A DNA stretch of 64,000 bases, from positions 1,736,001-1,800,000 of the forward strand of contig CP093399.1 of assembly GCA_029027825.1 (NCBI GenBank). The letters are read 5' to 3'. Under the pieces are notes generated by a model. That model was not told the DNA's origin, made no database searches, and saw nothing but the letters and a program-made list of their open reading frames with translations. Made by a program: the position numbers and the translations under genes. This DNA is from Rs1 sp029027825. Its GTDB lineage: Bacteria; Pseudomonadota; Gammaproteobacteria; Pseudomonadales; Balneatricaceae. Below are positions 26,378 through 33,981 of the stretch, one piece after another. Every line of letters begins with the position of its first letter. Position 1 is the stretch's first letter.

Positions 26378-27391
26378 TTACGTCGGAAACAATTTGCAGC
26401 TTAATGTAATACCTTTAATCCACTTGATAGAGAGTCTTTTCGCTTGCTCTCGCAAGGCTTCACAACGGCCCATCGCCCGACCAAAATGATGCGCTCCTTT
26501 AGACTGCATCGCTTTATGCCATTGCTCTGGATCTATTCCTAAGCGTATCAATATCGGCGGTAATCGATGATCAATCACACCACGTTTGTCATCTCTAATC
26601 GCCCTACCGCTCCAATCTACTAACTCTAAATAATCGCAATAATGGTAAGGAAGTTCATCTTCTAACTGATGGCCTTCTTTTACAAATTCTTTAAGGTATA
26701 GATTGTTACTTACTGTCGCTGCTTCTTCATCGTGGTGCCGATCAGCTTCCAGCGGATGCTCATCTATCCTTTGCTTTATCGAAGTAAATTCAGACTCTTC
26801 AGGTCTCTCTGCCATCATCGCGCGAATCGGATTAAGCTCCACATAGGCCATACAAGTGAGTAGAGCCTGTTCATCTAACAATGCCTGGCTTTTGAATCTT
26901 CCCTCCCAAAAATGACCTGTGCAGCTATCTTCTAAGTTGGCTTGGCGGGCAATTGGCTCATTCAAACTCTTCATAAACCAACTGATATCTTCTAAATGAG
27001 CACGCCATTTTTGAACATATTCTGCGATAAGATTCAGCTGCTCTTTACCGAGGCTCTCACCTCTCACTAATCGATCTATAATATCCGGGCCTTTATAAAT
27101 TCGCCGCCAACGCTCTATGACCTCTAGATCGCTCAAACTATCTACTTGTTTTTTATTGATATATAGCACTAAATGATAATGGTTAGACATGATGGCATAA
27201 GCACAAACATCGATACAAAAGACTGCGTCAATTTCAGCCAATCTATCTAACATCCATTGGCGTCGATGTTCAAAGTCTTGCTGGGTGTAATGGTCAAACC
27301 CACAGAGAAAAGCCCTTCTAACCACTCTAGAGACACAGTGGTAGTAAGGTGTGGCTTCGTAACAGATTTGTTGCGAACGGGCACGAGTCAT
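26378..27391 (-). CDS. REP-associated tyrosine transposase (RAYT, Y1/HUH)
   Basis: 337 residues from the MTRARSQQ start, which has GGAGG 5 bases upstream; an earlier in-frame ATG at 27412 lies in the repeat flank. HUH-type Y1 transposase features: YYHCVSRVVRRAFLCG at the start, the metal-binding HUH motif in NHYHLVLYIN, and the region with the catalytic Tyr, LLTCMAYVELNPIRAMM. RAYTs are single-copy, domesticated relatives of IS200/IS605 transposases that act on REP hairpins. Three REP-like repeats and an N-terminal relic lie directly upstream, and a copy of its 3' part lies at 23641. It appears intact. Confidence 0.9.
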   Translation of the reverse strand: MTRARSQQICYEATPYYHCVSRVVRRAFLCGFDHYTQQDFEHRRQWMLDRLAEIDAVFCIDVCAYAIMSNHYHLVLYINKKQVDSLSDLEVIERWRRIYKGPDIIDRLVRGESLGKEQLNLIAEYVQKWRAHLEDISWFMKSLNEPIARQANLEDSCTGHFWEGRFKSQALLDEQALLTCMAYVELNPIRAMMAERPEESEFTSIKQRIDEHPLEADRHHDEEAATVSNNLYLKEFVKEGHQLEDELPYHYCDYLELVDWSGRAIRDDKRGVIDHRLPPILIRLGIDPEQWHKAMQSKGAHHFGRAMGRCEALREQAKRLSIKWIKGITLSCKLFPT

Positions 27392-27420
27392 AGAACCTCC
27401 CCTCAGAAACATAAGCCTCT

Positions 27421-27882
27421 GAATTGAATTTCATTGATTATAACTCTACGCCTTTAGATGTTTATATTCAATTAATACGTGCCTGTCCCCTAATATGTGC
27501 CCTAATATGTGCTGAATTGAATTATCAGTACCTAACACCCTACCCCTCTAACTGTTTATATTCAATTAATCCTTGGCTGTCCCTTAGTATTTTCCTATTG
27601 GCGGCGATGTTCAAAGTCTTGTTGAGTCGTTTTATCATAACCACAGAGGAAAGCCCTTCTAACCACTCTAGAAATACAGTGGTAATAAGGTGTGTCTTGG
27701 CAGCAAATCTGTTGCGATCGGGCACGAGTCATAGAACCTCCCATTCAGAGATAAATTTCTCTGAATTGAATTATCAGTGTCTAACACCCAACTCCTCTAG
27801 CTGTTTATATTCAATTAATCTATGCCTGTCCTTTAATAGCTTTTTTGCATTGAGGCAAAAGGCAAGACTTGACCCCGCGCCC
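27421..27882 (+). repeat. REP-like repeats upstream of the RAYT gene
   Basis: Three ~78-bp repeats (about 27421-27498, 27511-27589 and 27762-27840) each run from TGAATTGAATTATCAG through CTGTTTATATTCAATTAAT to GTGCCTGTCCC or a close variant. AATTGAAT and ATTCAATT make an inverted repeat in each. GTGCCTGTCCC is the reverse complement of the GGGACAGGCAC motif of family 3. AAGGCAAGACTTGACCCCG at about 27859-27878 is another hairpin-poor motif bordering the block. Confidence 0.7.
27597..27732 (-). pseudogene. RAYT transposase relic, N-terminus only
   Basis: About 45 codons from the CAT at 27730-27732: MTRARSQQICCQDTPYYHCI, SRVVRRAFLCGYDKTTQQDF and EHRRQ, closely matching the intact gene about 340 bp away. 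It is sandwiched between REP-like repeats 2 and 3 and shares the 5' flank ATAGAACCTCCC, so gene start plus flank plus REP has been duplicated as a unit. Confidence 0.8.
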
Positions 27883-27915
27883 CTTTGTACTATGCTAATT
27901 TAAAAGGAGACACTC

Positions 27916-28713
27916 ATGTCATATAAAAAACTAGCGGTGCTATTGTTGTGTATACCTCTTGAGAATGCTATCTCAGCAGAGAGAATTTCTATAGAAGTAT
28001 CTGTTGTACACTTTTGTCCTTTTATTTGTATCGATAAGACCGTTAGTGGCTTCACTGTCGAAATTGTCGATGAAATATTTAAATGGCATAACATTGATGT
28101 CGCTTTCCAAGAAATGCCTTGGGCTAGAGGCGTAAAAGAGTCACTTAAAGGCGGTATTGCAGGCATGCTGGCCCCCAGTAAAGGCGAGGCTGAAGGACTG
28201 GTTTTTCCATCTTTACCTATCGGCATGCAAAAGAATTGTTTTTTCAAAAAAAGCACTAATCCATGGCAGTATAAATCGGCAGACGACTTAGCCAATGTAC
28301 AAACTATCGTGTTTACAAATTGGTCCCATGAATCAGATTTAATGTCATTCATGGCAAAAAAGGGAAAAGTTTACGATCAACATTTCACTTCAATTAACTA
28401 TAGTGGGGACTATTATCCTAGAGCTATCAATATGATAATGAAAGACAGAGCCAACGCATTTTGGGCTGACCCATCTACTTTGAGTAACTATCTCGATAAA
28501 ACCCCCGCCACACAGGCCCTGAACTTAGTCAATGCAGGATGTATTTCTGCAAGCTTTGTCTATTTAGGGATCTCACCTAAAACCGAACTGCCTATGGAAG
28601 CTATGTATGTCGAGGGAATTACAAGGTTAAGGGAATCGGGAAGACTCGATGAAATTTTAAAGAAGTATAAAGTAACAGACTGGTCGACGGAGAGCGAAAT
28701 TCATTTCCAATGA
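27916..28713 (+). CDS. Periplasmic solute-binding protein, SBP_bac_3 type
   Basis: 265 residues with a signal peptide (KKLAVLLLCIPLENAISA, cleavage near 21). The family-3 solute-binding fold is suggested by ISIEVSVVHFCPFICIDKTV, GFTVEIVDEIFKWHNIDVAF, the conserved MPWARGVKESLKGG, and the C-terminal GITRLRESGRLDEILKKYKV. Such proteins bind amino acids or act as stand-alone sensors; no permease or ATPase gene is adjacent. AAAAGGAGA lies 5 bases before the ATG. Ligand unknown. The many aromatic residues and the His/Cys after the N-terminus are unusual but not diagnostic. Confidence 0.85.
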   Translation: MSYKKLAVLLLCIPLENAISAERISIEVSVVHFCPFICIDKTVSGFTVEIVDEIFKWHNIDVAFQEMPWARGVKESLKGGIAGMLAPSKGEAEGLVFPSLPIGMQKNCFFKKSTNPWQYKSADDLANVQTIVFTNWSHESDLMSFMAKKGKVYDQHFTSINYSGDYYPRAINMIMKDRANAFWADPSTLSNYLDKTPATQALNLVNAGCISASFVYLGISPKTELPMEAMYVEGITRLRESGRLDEILKKYKVTDWSTESEIHFQ

Positions 28714-28766
28714 TAGTGATTCCCCGCACTAAATTGAGTAAGTGTGGTGATCCTGTATCTTTGTAT

Positions 28767-28792
28767 GAGCTTCTTTGAAGCTCAAGTTTTCC
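28767..28792 (+). terminator. Terminator after the solute-binding protein gene
   Basis: GAGCTTC (767-773), loop TTT, GAAGCTC (777-783), then AAGTTTTCC. A perfect 7-bp stem about 55 bp after the stop. 28793-29040 shows no gene. Confidence 0.75.
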
Positions 28793-29040
28793 ATCTTAAT
28801 AGCTATTCACAATAGCTTCCACTGACCCACGTTTCTACGTGGCACTGCAAGCTAAAAGCAGCGCAATTATTACCACACTCAAAAAACATGTCACCAATAT
28901 ATGACACTATATTCTTAATATTTATTACTTATAAATCCGATTTTAATGCCTTGTTGACTTAACCAGAAATGGTCGTTAGATTAATCGATTTATTGCTTAA
29001 AAAGCTTCTAAAGTTAAGGTCGTATATTGAATAAAAAAAA

Positions 29041-29420
29041 CATTATTTGGGACAGGCACTTTTTATAACCACAAAATGCTAAAAGAGCTACTTTGGAACA
29101 GGCACTTTTTATAACCACAGAACACCAAACTTGCAATTATTATGTATAGTAGAGCTCACTTTGATATGAATATAACAACGTATCACATAACTACCACGAA
29201 CGAAACTGGTATTACCGCAAGAGCGCGTAGCGTTCGGACATCACCCAGAGCAAAGCCATTGACTGCCTATCTGAGGCCGCCAGTTTTTTGTAAATTGTGA
29301 AGGAATCTTTCTGCAATATAGATTTGATTTTTATGTACAGGATGTACGGTATTTGGCGGTGCCATGGATGGCAATGATCCACTTTAGTTACGTTTCTTTT
29401 TTCACAAAAAGAAATTTAAT
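29041..29420 (+). repeat. Family-3 island repeat, copy d
   Basis: Two tandem units with TTTGGRACAGGCACTTTTTA, the shared middle (AGAACACCA, ATAACAACGTATCACATAAC, GGTATTACCGC), a core that differs from copies b and c, then TCTTTCTGCAATATAG, TACAGGATGTAC, GCCATGGATGGC and TTTCTTTTTTCACAAAAAGAAA-like hairpin arms. It has the same end block as copy a. 29421-29669 carries the TGTTCAGTGACAATA motif and a 17-bp direct repeat CAATARAGTTTGCCCGT, and no gene. Confidence 0.7.
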
Positions 29421-29669
29421 TACCTTGCATCACTCGCAACTTTCTAACTTATGACTTTCCAACTCAAAACTCATGTTCAGTGACAATAAAGTTTGCCCGT
29501 TAAAACGCCAGAATTACAATAGAGTTTGCCCGTAAGGAAATAAAAAACCTATACAGAATATAAAACGGTATGGTGATTTGGTCTGGATAGGAAGTCATTA
29601 CCAATCTCGACTAACCTGATGTGGCTTAATCCCCCTGTGTCAGTCAAACAGACTCTTTGAAACTACCTA

Positions 29670-30275
29670 CTAAAGCTCTTCGGTTTTAAATTCGCTATAG
29701 CCTTCATAGTAATAACTAACATCGATGCCCTTCATATAGAGCGCACGATCGTTAATCTGATCAGTTAAAGCAGACTTTAACAATACTTTGATTTCAACAT
29801 CTTTTACGACACTGCGCTGCATAGAAGATAGATATTCTTCTTTATCTACTAGGTTCCAATCAATAACCTGTTGCACCGCTTGTTTTAACATTAGATCTAA
29901 CCAAATACGGGTGGCCGGATCGTTACCTTCACGAAAAGGATGAGCGACATTCATTTCCACGTACTTTTCTATCACTTCATCAACATTACTATGCGGCATA
30001 TTATCAATGTGTTTTAGTGACGGCTCTAAATACATAACCGGCGCAAAGCGGAAATTTCCTTTGGCAATATTTACCTCGCGAATTTTACCCGCAAAGTCAT
30101 AAATATCTACAAATAAATAGGCATGAATAAAAGCAAGGCCTGCGAATTTACCCACTTCTGCTTTGCTAATATCATCAGAATCAAATAGTTGTTTAGCTTT
30201 TTGTTTACTAATTTTTTCTTCTGTTTTAGCCAAAACTAATTGATCAGTAATATTGAATTTATTATCTAAAATCAT
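29670..30275 (-). CDS. Fic-family AMP-transferase, class III
   Basis: Fic proteins transfer AMP (or another nucleotide moiety) to target hydroxyls. The 201-residue protein has the active-site motif HPFREGNDPATR at 112-123 with catalytic His112 and a flap (REVNIAKGNFRFAPV, 66-80). Near the C-terminus SYYYEG (187-192) matches the inhibitory (S/T)xxxE(G/N) helix motif, placing it in class III, in which the inhibitory Glu is in cis at the C-terminus, as in Neisseria Fic. The second metal/phosphate position has Asp (GND) where many have Gly, which is common in active members. GAGGGGG lies 6 bases before the ATG. Autoregulated, so a separate antitoxin is not required. Confidence 0.9.
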   Translation of the reverse strand: MILDNKFNITDQLVLAKTEEKISKQKAKQLFDSDDISKAEVGKFAGLAFIHAYLFVDIYDFAGKIREVNIAKGNFRFAPVMYLEPSLKHIDNMPHSNVDEVIEKYVEMNVAHPFREGNDPATRIWLDLMLKQAVQQVIDWNLVDKEEYLSSMQRSVVKDVEIKVLLKSALTDQINDRALYMKGIDVSYYYEGYSEFKTEEL

Positions 30276-30276
30276 C

Positions 30277-30399
30277 TTAAGCCCCCTCTATATTTAAATA
30301 ATAGAATAACGCACCAAAAGGATATTTTTTAAAACCATTGGCATCTACCCTAATGATATAATACAGATTCTTTTTATCACTAGAGTAACGATAAAGCAC
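30277..30399 (-). CDS. Possible 40-codon leader gene before fic
   Basis: GTG-started frame reading VLYRYSSDKKNLYYIIRVDA then NGFKKYPFGALFYYLNIEGA, whose TAA ends one base before the fic ATG. The tight spacing and absence of stops suggest translational coupling or a leader peptide; the Shine-Dalgarno (GAG) is weak and no family is recognised. It is not YhfG/FicA-like. May be chance. Confidence 0.3.
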   Translation of the reverse strand: MLYRYSSDKKNLYYIIRVDANGFKKYPFGALFYYLNIEGA

Positions 30400-30452
30400 A
30401 GCTTAACTCACTGATTATATCTATACACTAACTCTATTGTCACTGAACAAAC

Positions 30453-31706
30453 TCAAACATACCCCGCCGCACAAAATCCACTTGCCCAAGCCCATTGAAA
30501 ATTGTGCCCGCCCAAGTGTCCGGTAACATCCAAGCTCTCGCCAATAAAAAACAATCCTGCCGCTTTCTTGGCCTCAAAGCTTTTTGAGGAGACTTCGTTG
30601 GTATCAATTCCACCTAGTGTGACTTCTGCAGTGCGGTACCCTTCTGTGCCGCCGGGCTGGATTTTCCAATCGGTGAGTTGTTTGGCTAGTGCTTCTAGTT
30701 GGATATTGTTCATTTGTCCGATCGGCTGACTGGCTTTCAGTGCCGCTAAGTCTTTATTCTGTAGCTGCCAGTATTCTAGTAAGGTTTGTGCTAGTCGCTT
30801 GGTTAAATGCTGGCCTAATAAGCTTTGTATCTCCGACTTAGATTTTTGCTCACGCTGCTCTTTTAACCAAGTTAAGCAGTCGGTATTGGGGAATAGGTTG
30901 ATGCTGATAAACTCGCCACTCTTCCAATAGCTCGACGCTTGTAGCATCACAGGTCCGCTTAAGCCGCGATGCGTAAAGAGCATTGCCTCGGTAAAGGCTG
31001 TGCCATCTTCGGTGGTCACGCGCACAAAGTGCGACACGCCCGAGAGTGGTTTTAGAAATTTAAGGCTCTCCGGTGGTAGCGTAAAAGGGACTAGCGCCGC
31101 ACTTAAGGGGGTCACTTTCAGGCCGAATTGTTTGGCGATATGGTAGGCAAAAGGCGATGCGCCACCGTTGGGGATAGATAGCCCGCCACTGGCAATCACG
31201 ATTGAGGTGGCAGTTAAGCTGGCGGTGTTGGTCTGTACTTTATAGCGCGCGGTCTGAGACGGGCTTTGGGAATCTGTAATTTGCGTTTGAGAGTCGATCG
31301 CTTGGATATTTTCTACGCTGGTCTGGGTGGATATTTCGACCCCTGCCCACTCTATTTCGGTGGTCAACATATGTAATATTTTACGACTGCTGTCATCGCA
31401 GAAAAGCTGACCTAAGGTTTTTTCGTGGTAGGCGATATCGTGCCGCTCTACTTGATCGACAAAGGTTTGCACGCTAAAGCGGCTCAATGCCGATTTGCAG
31501 AAATGCGAGTTGCCGGAGATAAAGTGTTGGGGGCCATTGTGAATGTTCGTGAAGTTACAGCGCCCGCCTCCGGACATTAATATTTTGCGGCAGATGCGTT
31601 TGCTGTGCTCGATCACCAGCACTGACTTACCGCGATAACCGGCGTTGATTGCGCAGTATAAACCAGATGCACCGGCGCCAATGATGATCACATCATAATG
31701 TTTCAT
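30453..31706 (-). CDS. FAD-dependent oxidoreductase, HI0933/YhiN family
   Basis: 417-residue flavoprotein of unknown physiological reaction. The N-terminal dinucleotide-binding motif VIIIGAGASGLYCAINAG (6-23) is followed by the family signature KILMSGGGRCNFTN (41-54). Also seen are the ASGGLSIPNGGASPFAY stretch, GPVMLQASSYW and the C-terminal flavin-binding FFIGESLDVTGHLGGHNFQW and GFCAAGYV. Lengths and motifs agree with YhiN-type proteins, widespread in bacteria. It follows the glycosylase gene in the same direction but is separated from it by about 135 bp of A+T-rich DNA containing a large palindrome. Confidence 0.92.
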   Translation of the reverse strand: MKHYDVIIIGAGASGLYCAINAGYRGKSVLVIEHSKRICRKILMSGGGRCNFTNIHNGPQHFISGNSHFCKSALSRFSVQTFVDQVERHDIAYHEKTLGQLFCDDSSRKILHMLTTEIEWAGVEISTQTSVENIQAIDSQTQITDSQSPSQTARYKVQTNTASLTATSIVIASGGLSIPNGGASPFAYHIAKQFGLKVTPLSAALVPFTLPPESLKFLKPLSGVSHFVRVTTEDGTAFTEAMLFTHRGLSGPVMLQASSYWKSGEFISINLFPNTDCLTWLKEQREQKSKSEIQSLLGQHLTKRLAQTLLEYWQLQNKDLAALKASQPIGQMNNIQLEALAKQLTDWKIQPGGTEGYRTAEVTLGGIDTNEVSSKSFEAKKAAGLFFIGESLDVTGHLGGHNFQWAWASGFCAAGYV

Positions 31707-31761
31707 TAATTGTTCTCTTGTGTAGGGTGGGCATACAGGTTTTTTTGGATTAGTTTAGTGT

Positions 31762-31823
31762 TTATCAACAACTATTGATTAATCAATAAATGACTTTAAT
31801 TAATTACTTTAACTTGTTGATAA
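31762..31823. promoter_or_regulatory. Nested palindromes upstream of yhiN-like gene
   Basis: TTATCAACAA (31762-31771) and TTGTTGATAA (31814-31823) form a perfect 10-bp inverted repeat, enclosing the 14-bp palindrome ATTGATTAATCAAT (31774-31787). The arrangement, 56-117 bp before the flavoprotein start, could be an operator or a bidirectional terminator without T-tract; no regulator is assigned. Confidence 0.4.
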
Positions 31824-31840
31824 TATGAAATTTTAAGTTA

Positions 31841-32491
31841 CTAAATAATACCAGAGCGCTGTTTAAGTTGCGCATAATAGGCCCAGAATAATCGCGCGGC
31901 ACTGCCCCGATACGGCGACCACTGCTCGGCAATGCTGCGCATTTGTTTTGCCTGCGGTGCGACTTTTAAACCAAGCGCCGCGGCGACTGCCTTTTGCAGG
32001 GCTAAATCACCGGCGGGGAAGATGTCGCGGTGACCGATACAAAATAACAAATAAACTTCTGCTGTCCATGGCCCTATGCCTTTATAGGCACAGAGTACTG
32101 CTAGCGCCTGCGGCGCACTCAGTTTTGCCAATTGGGTAAAATCTAACTCCCCTGCCACTTGCGCGCTGGCAACCCTTTGCAGGGTCTGGTATTTGCTGTT
32201 CGATAGGCCACAATCTAGCAGTAGCTGTCGATCAATGGCTAAGTAATTTTCTGCCGTTAATGGCGTCACTAATTGCCTTAAGCGCCCGTTGATTGCATTG
32301 GCACTTGCCACTGACAGTAACTGGCCGACAATAATTGTTGCCAGCCCAGCAAAGCCACCGGCACGTAATCGCAATGGTATGGATTCAACGTCGGTTAGCG
32401 CTATATTTAGCACCGCAGTTAAACGTGGATCTTGTTGGAGTAGCTGCCCAATATCGGCATCTACATCCGCCTGGCAATTTATGTTGTTCAC
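31841..32491 (-). CDS. DNA-3-methyladenine glycosylase II family (AlkA-like)
   Basis: Base-excision repair glycosylase that removes alkylated purines. 216 residues with the helix-hairpin-helix LCAYKGIGPWTAEVYLLF at 133-150 and the catalytic Asp162 in FPAGDLALQKAV, the HhH-GPD signature of AlkA. It lacks the N-terminal TATA-box-like domain of E. coli AlkA, like the shorter bacterial and archaeal versions. An earlier segment, AGGFAGLATIIVGQLLSVAS, corresponds to the conserved QxxS region. A decayed family-1 repeat lies about 30 bp upstream of the start. Confidence 0.9.
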   Translation of the reverse strand: MNNINCQADVDADIGQLLQQDPRLTAVLNIALTDVESIPLRLRAGGFAGLATIIVGQLLSVASANAINGRLRQLVTPLTAENYLAIDRQLLLDCGLSNSKYQTLQRVASAQVAGELDFTQLAKLSAPQALAVLCAYKGIGPWTAEVYLLFCIGHRDIFPAGDLALQKAVAAALGLKVAPQAKQMRSIAEQWSPYRGSAARLFWAYYAQLKQRSGII

Positions 32492-32520
32492 AATCGAGGC
32501 CTGCTCTGAGTTGGTCTATC

Positions 32521-32590
32521 CCTGCTCTAAATCAGTAATTCGCTGCCATATAGCGCAAGCTATTGATTGACATTGAAGTTACTGATCCTG
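32521..32590 (-). repeat. Family-1 MITE, minimal decayed copy
   Basis: CCTG...AATCAGTAATTCGCTGCC-ATATAGCGCAAGCTATTGATT matches one end of the family, and ATTGAAGTTACTGATCCTG the other end, with nearly the whole interior deleted. No target duplication can be recognised. Confidence 0.55.
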
Positions 32591-32621
32591 CTTAGAATAA
32601 ACCAGCTATTTTAGCTGCAGA

Positions 32622-32888
32622 TTATTTTTTGGCGTGCGCTGCTTTAATTTTATCTGCTAAGCGGCCTTTATTAGCTGCGGCGTGAGCGACGGCTTCGGCA
32701 TCTTTTTGTGCTTGGCTTTTTTTCTCGCTGCGGCCCTTTTCATAGACTGATTGCGGTTTTTTCTTTTCTGCTAAAGCCTTTTTCTTGCGACTTTCTTTAC
32801 TGTCTGGATCTTCTAGAAATTCTTTTTTACTTGGCGGGCGGTCTAGTATGGTCATTAAACCAGTACGTTTTTTCTTACTACGTGACAT
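32622..32888 (-). CDS. Small lysine-rich protein coupled to the YlqF-like GTPase
   Basis: 88 residues, about one third Lys/Arg, with many Glu/Ala; no hydrophobic core, probably disordered or helical (SRSKKKRTGLMTILDRPPSK, EKKKPQSVYEKGRSEKKSQA). Not a family I recognise. Its ATG shares one base with the stop of the preceding GTPase gene (TAATG), so translation is coupled. The partner binds ribosomes, which suggests an RNA- or ribosome-associated role, but that is inference only. Confidence 0.75.
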   Translation of the reverse strand: MSRSKKKRTGLMTILDRPPSKKEFLEDPDSKESRKKKALAEKKKPQSVYEKGRSEKKSQAQKDAEAVAHAAANKGRLADKIKAAHAKK

Positions 32889-33940
32889 TATTGGTCACCT
32901 CTATTATTGCTGTCGAAAGCGTTGGCTTTCTTTTCATTTTCTTCACGTTCGCGCTGTTCGTCGTCGATCGCGTTCTGGGTTTTGTATGCCTGACGTTGAG
33001 CGTTTCGCTGGGATCGCTCTGCATCTAGTAAATCTTGTTCGGCCTGCTCTGCTTCGCGCTCGATTTGCGCATCGATGAGTTGCTGTTTTGCCTCCTCAAA
33101 TTTGATCTGCCACTCGGCGACCGTTTCATATGTGATCAAGCCCAATTTGCCACCGCGAATGTCATGAATCATCACTTCGGACGCCTTGTGCAGATCGATT
33201 TTTCCGCCCGCTCGCAATCCGCCACGCTTACTGCCGATAATTTTGAGCATTTCCAGGTCGGTGCTTGGCAATTCTTGCAGTTTGTATCTCTCTAACATCC
33301 GCTGAGGATATTTTTTCATCATAAACTCAGCCGCATACAGTGCCACTGATTGATACTCTAATGCTGTATCTCTAATGGCACCGCTGGTCGCTAGGCGAAA
33401 ACCTGAATCGTGATCTTCGATCTTTGGCCACAACATTCCCGGTGTATCTGAAAGTATTAAGCCGTTGGCTAGCGTATAGCGGGTTTGCCTTTTAGTCACC
33501 GCGGGCTCATTGCCTACTTTGGCAATGCGACGACCGACTAATGCGTTGATCATGGTTGATTTGCCCACGTTGGGAATCCCCATGATCATTACTCTTACCG
33601 GTCTGTCGTTGCGGATGCGGATTGGCGCCATCTTTTTCGCAATATCGGGGATCTTTGCAATTAACTTTTTGTTGCCGGCATCAATCGATATTGCCTGCAC
33701 ATGCTCTTGCTGATTAAAGTAGTCAACCCATTCTTGGGTGTGTACTGGATCGGCAAGATCTTGTTTATTCAGTAATTTCAATACTGGTGTGGCATTACGT
33801 AAGTCTTTAATCATCGGATTTTGACTAGACATAGGCAGACGCGCATCTAGCACTTCAATCACCATATCTATTTCATCCATGGCCTCCGCGATTTCTTTTC
33901 GCGCTTTGTTCATATGCCCTGGAAACCAATTTATTCTCAT
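32888..33940 (-). CDS. Ribosome-associated GTPase, RbgA/YlqF family
   Basis: Circularly permuted GTPase: G4 NKQD (58-61) comes before G1 GIPNVGKS (121-128) and G3 DTPG (165-168), the hallmark of the YlqF/YawG family. The start WFPGHMNKARKEI is the family signature. Residues 290-350 are an extra highly charged, Glu/Gln/Arg-rich tail (EREAEQAEQDLLDAERSQRN) expected to form a coiled coil, longer than in Bacillus RbgA. In Firmicutes the protein matures the 50S subunit; in gammaproteobacteria the role is less defined. A lysine-rich small gene is coupled to its 3' end. Confidence 0.92.
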   Translation of the reverse strand: MRINWFPGHMNKARKEIAEAMDEIDMVIEVLDARLPMSSQNPMIKDLRNATPVLKLLNKQDLADPVHTQEWVDYFNQQEHVQAISIDAGNKKLIAKIPDIAKKMAPIRIRNDRPVRVMIMGIPNVGKSTMINALVGRRIAKVGNEPAVTKRQTRYTLANGLILSDTPGMLWPKIEDHDSGFRLATSGAIRDTALEYQSVALYAAEFMMKKYPQRMLERYKLQELPSTDLEMLKIIGSKRGGLRAGGKIDLHKASEVMIHDIRGGKLGLITYETVAEWQIKFEEAKQQLIDAQIEREAEQAEQDLLDAERSQRNAQRQAYKTQNAIDDEQREREENEKKANAFDSNNRGDQ

Positions 33941-33981
33941 CTTACATTTGCCCTATCAATGATTTACTTACTTAGTCTCTT

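Noticed and set aside
27424..27903. 159-codon plus-strand frame
   Set aside because: It crosses REP-like repeats and the antisense of a RAYT relic, so it is not a gene.
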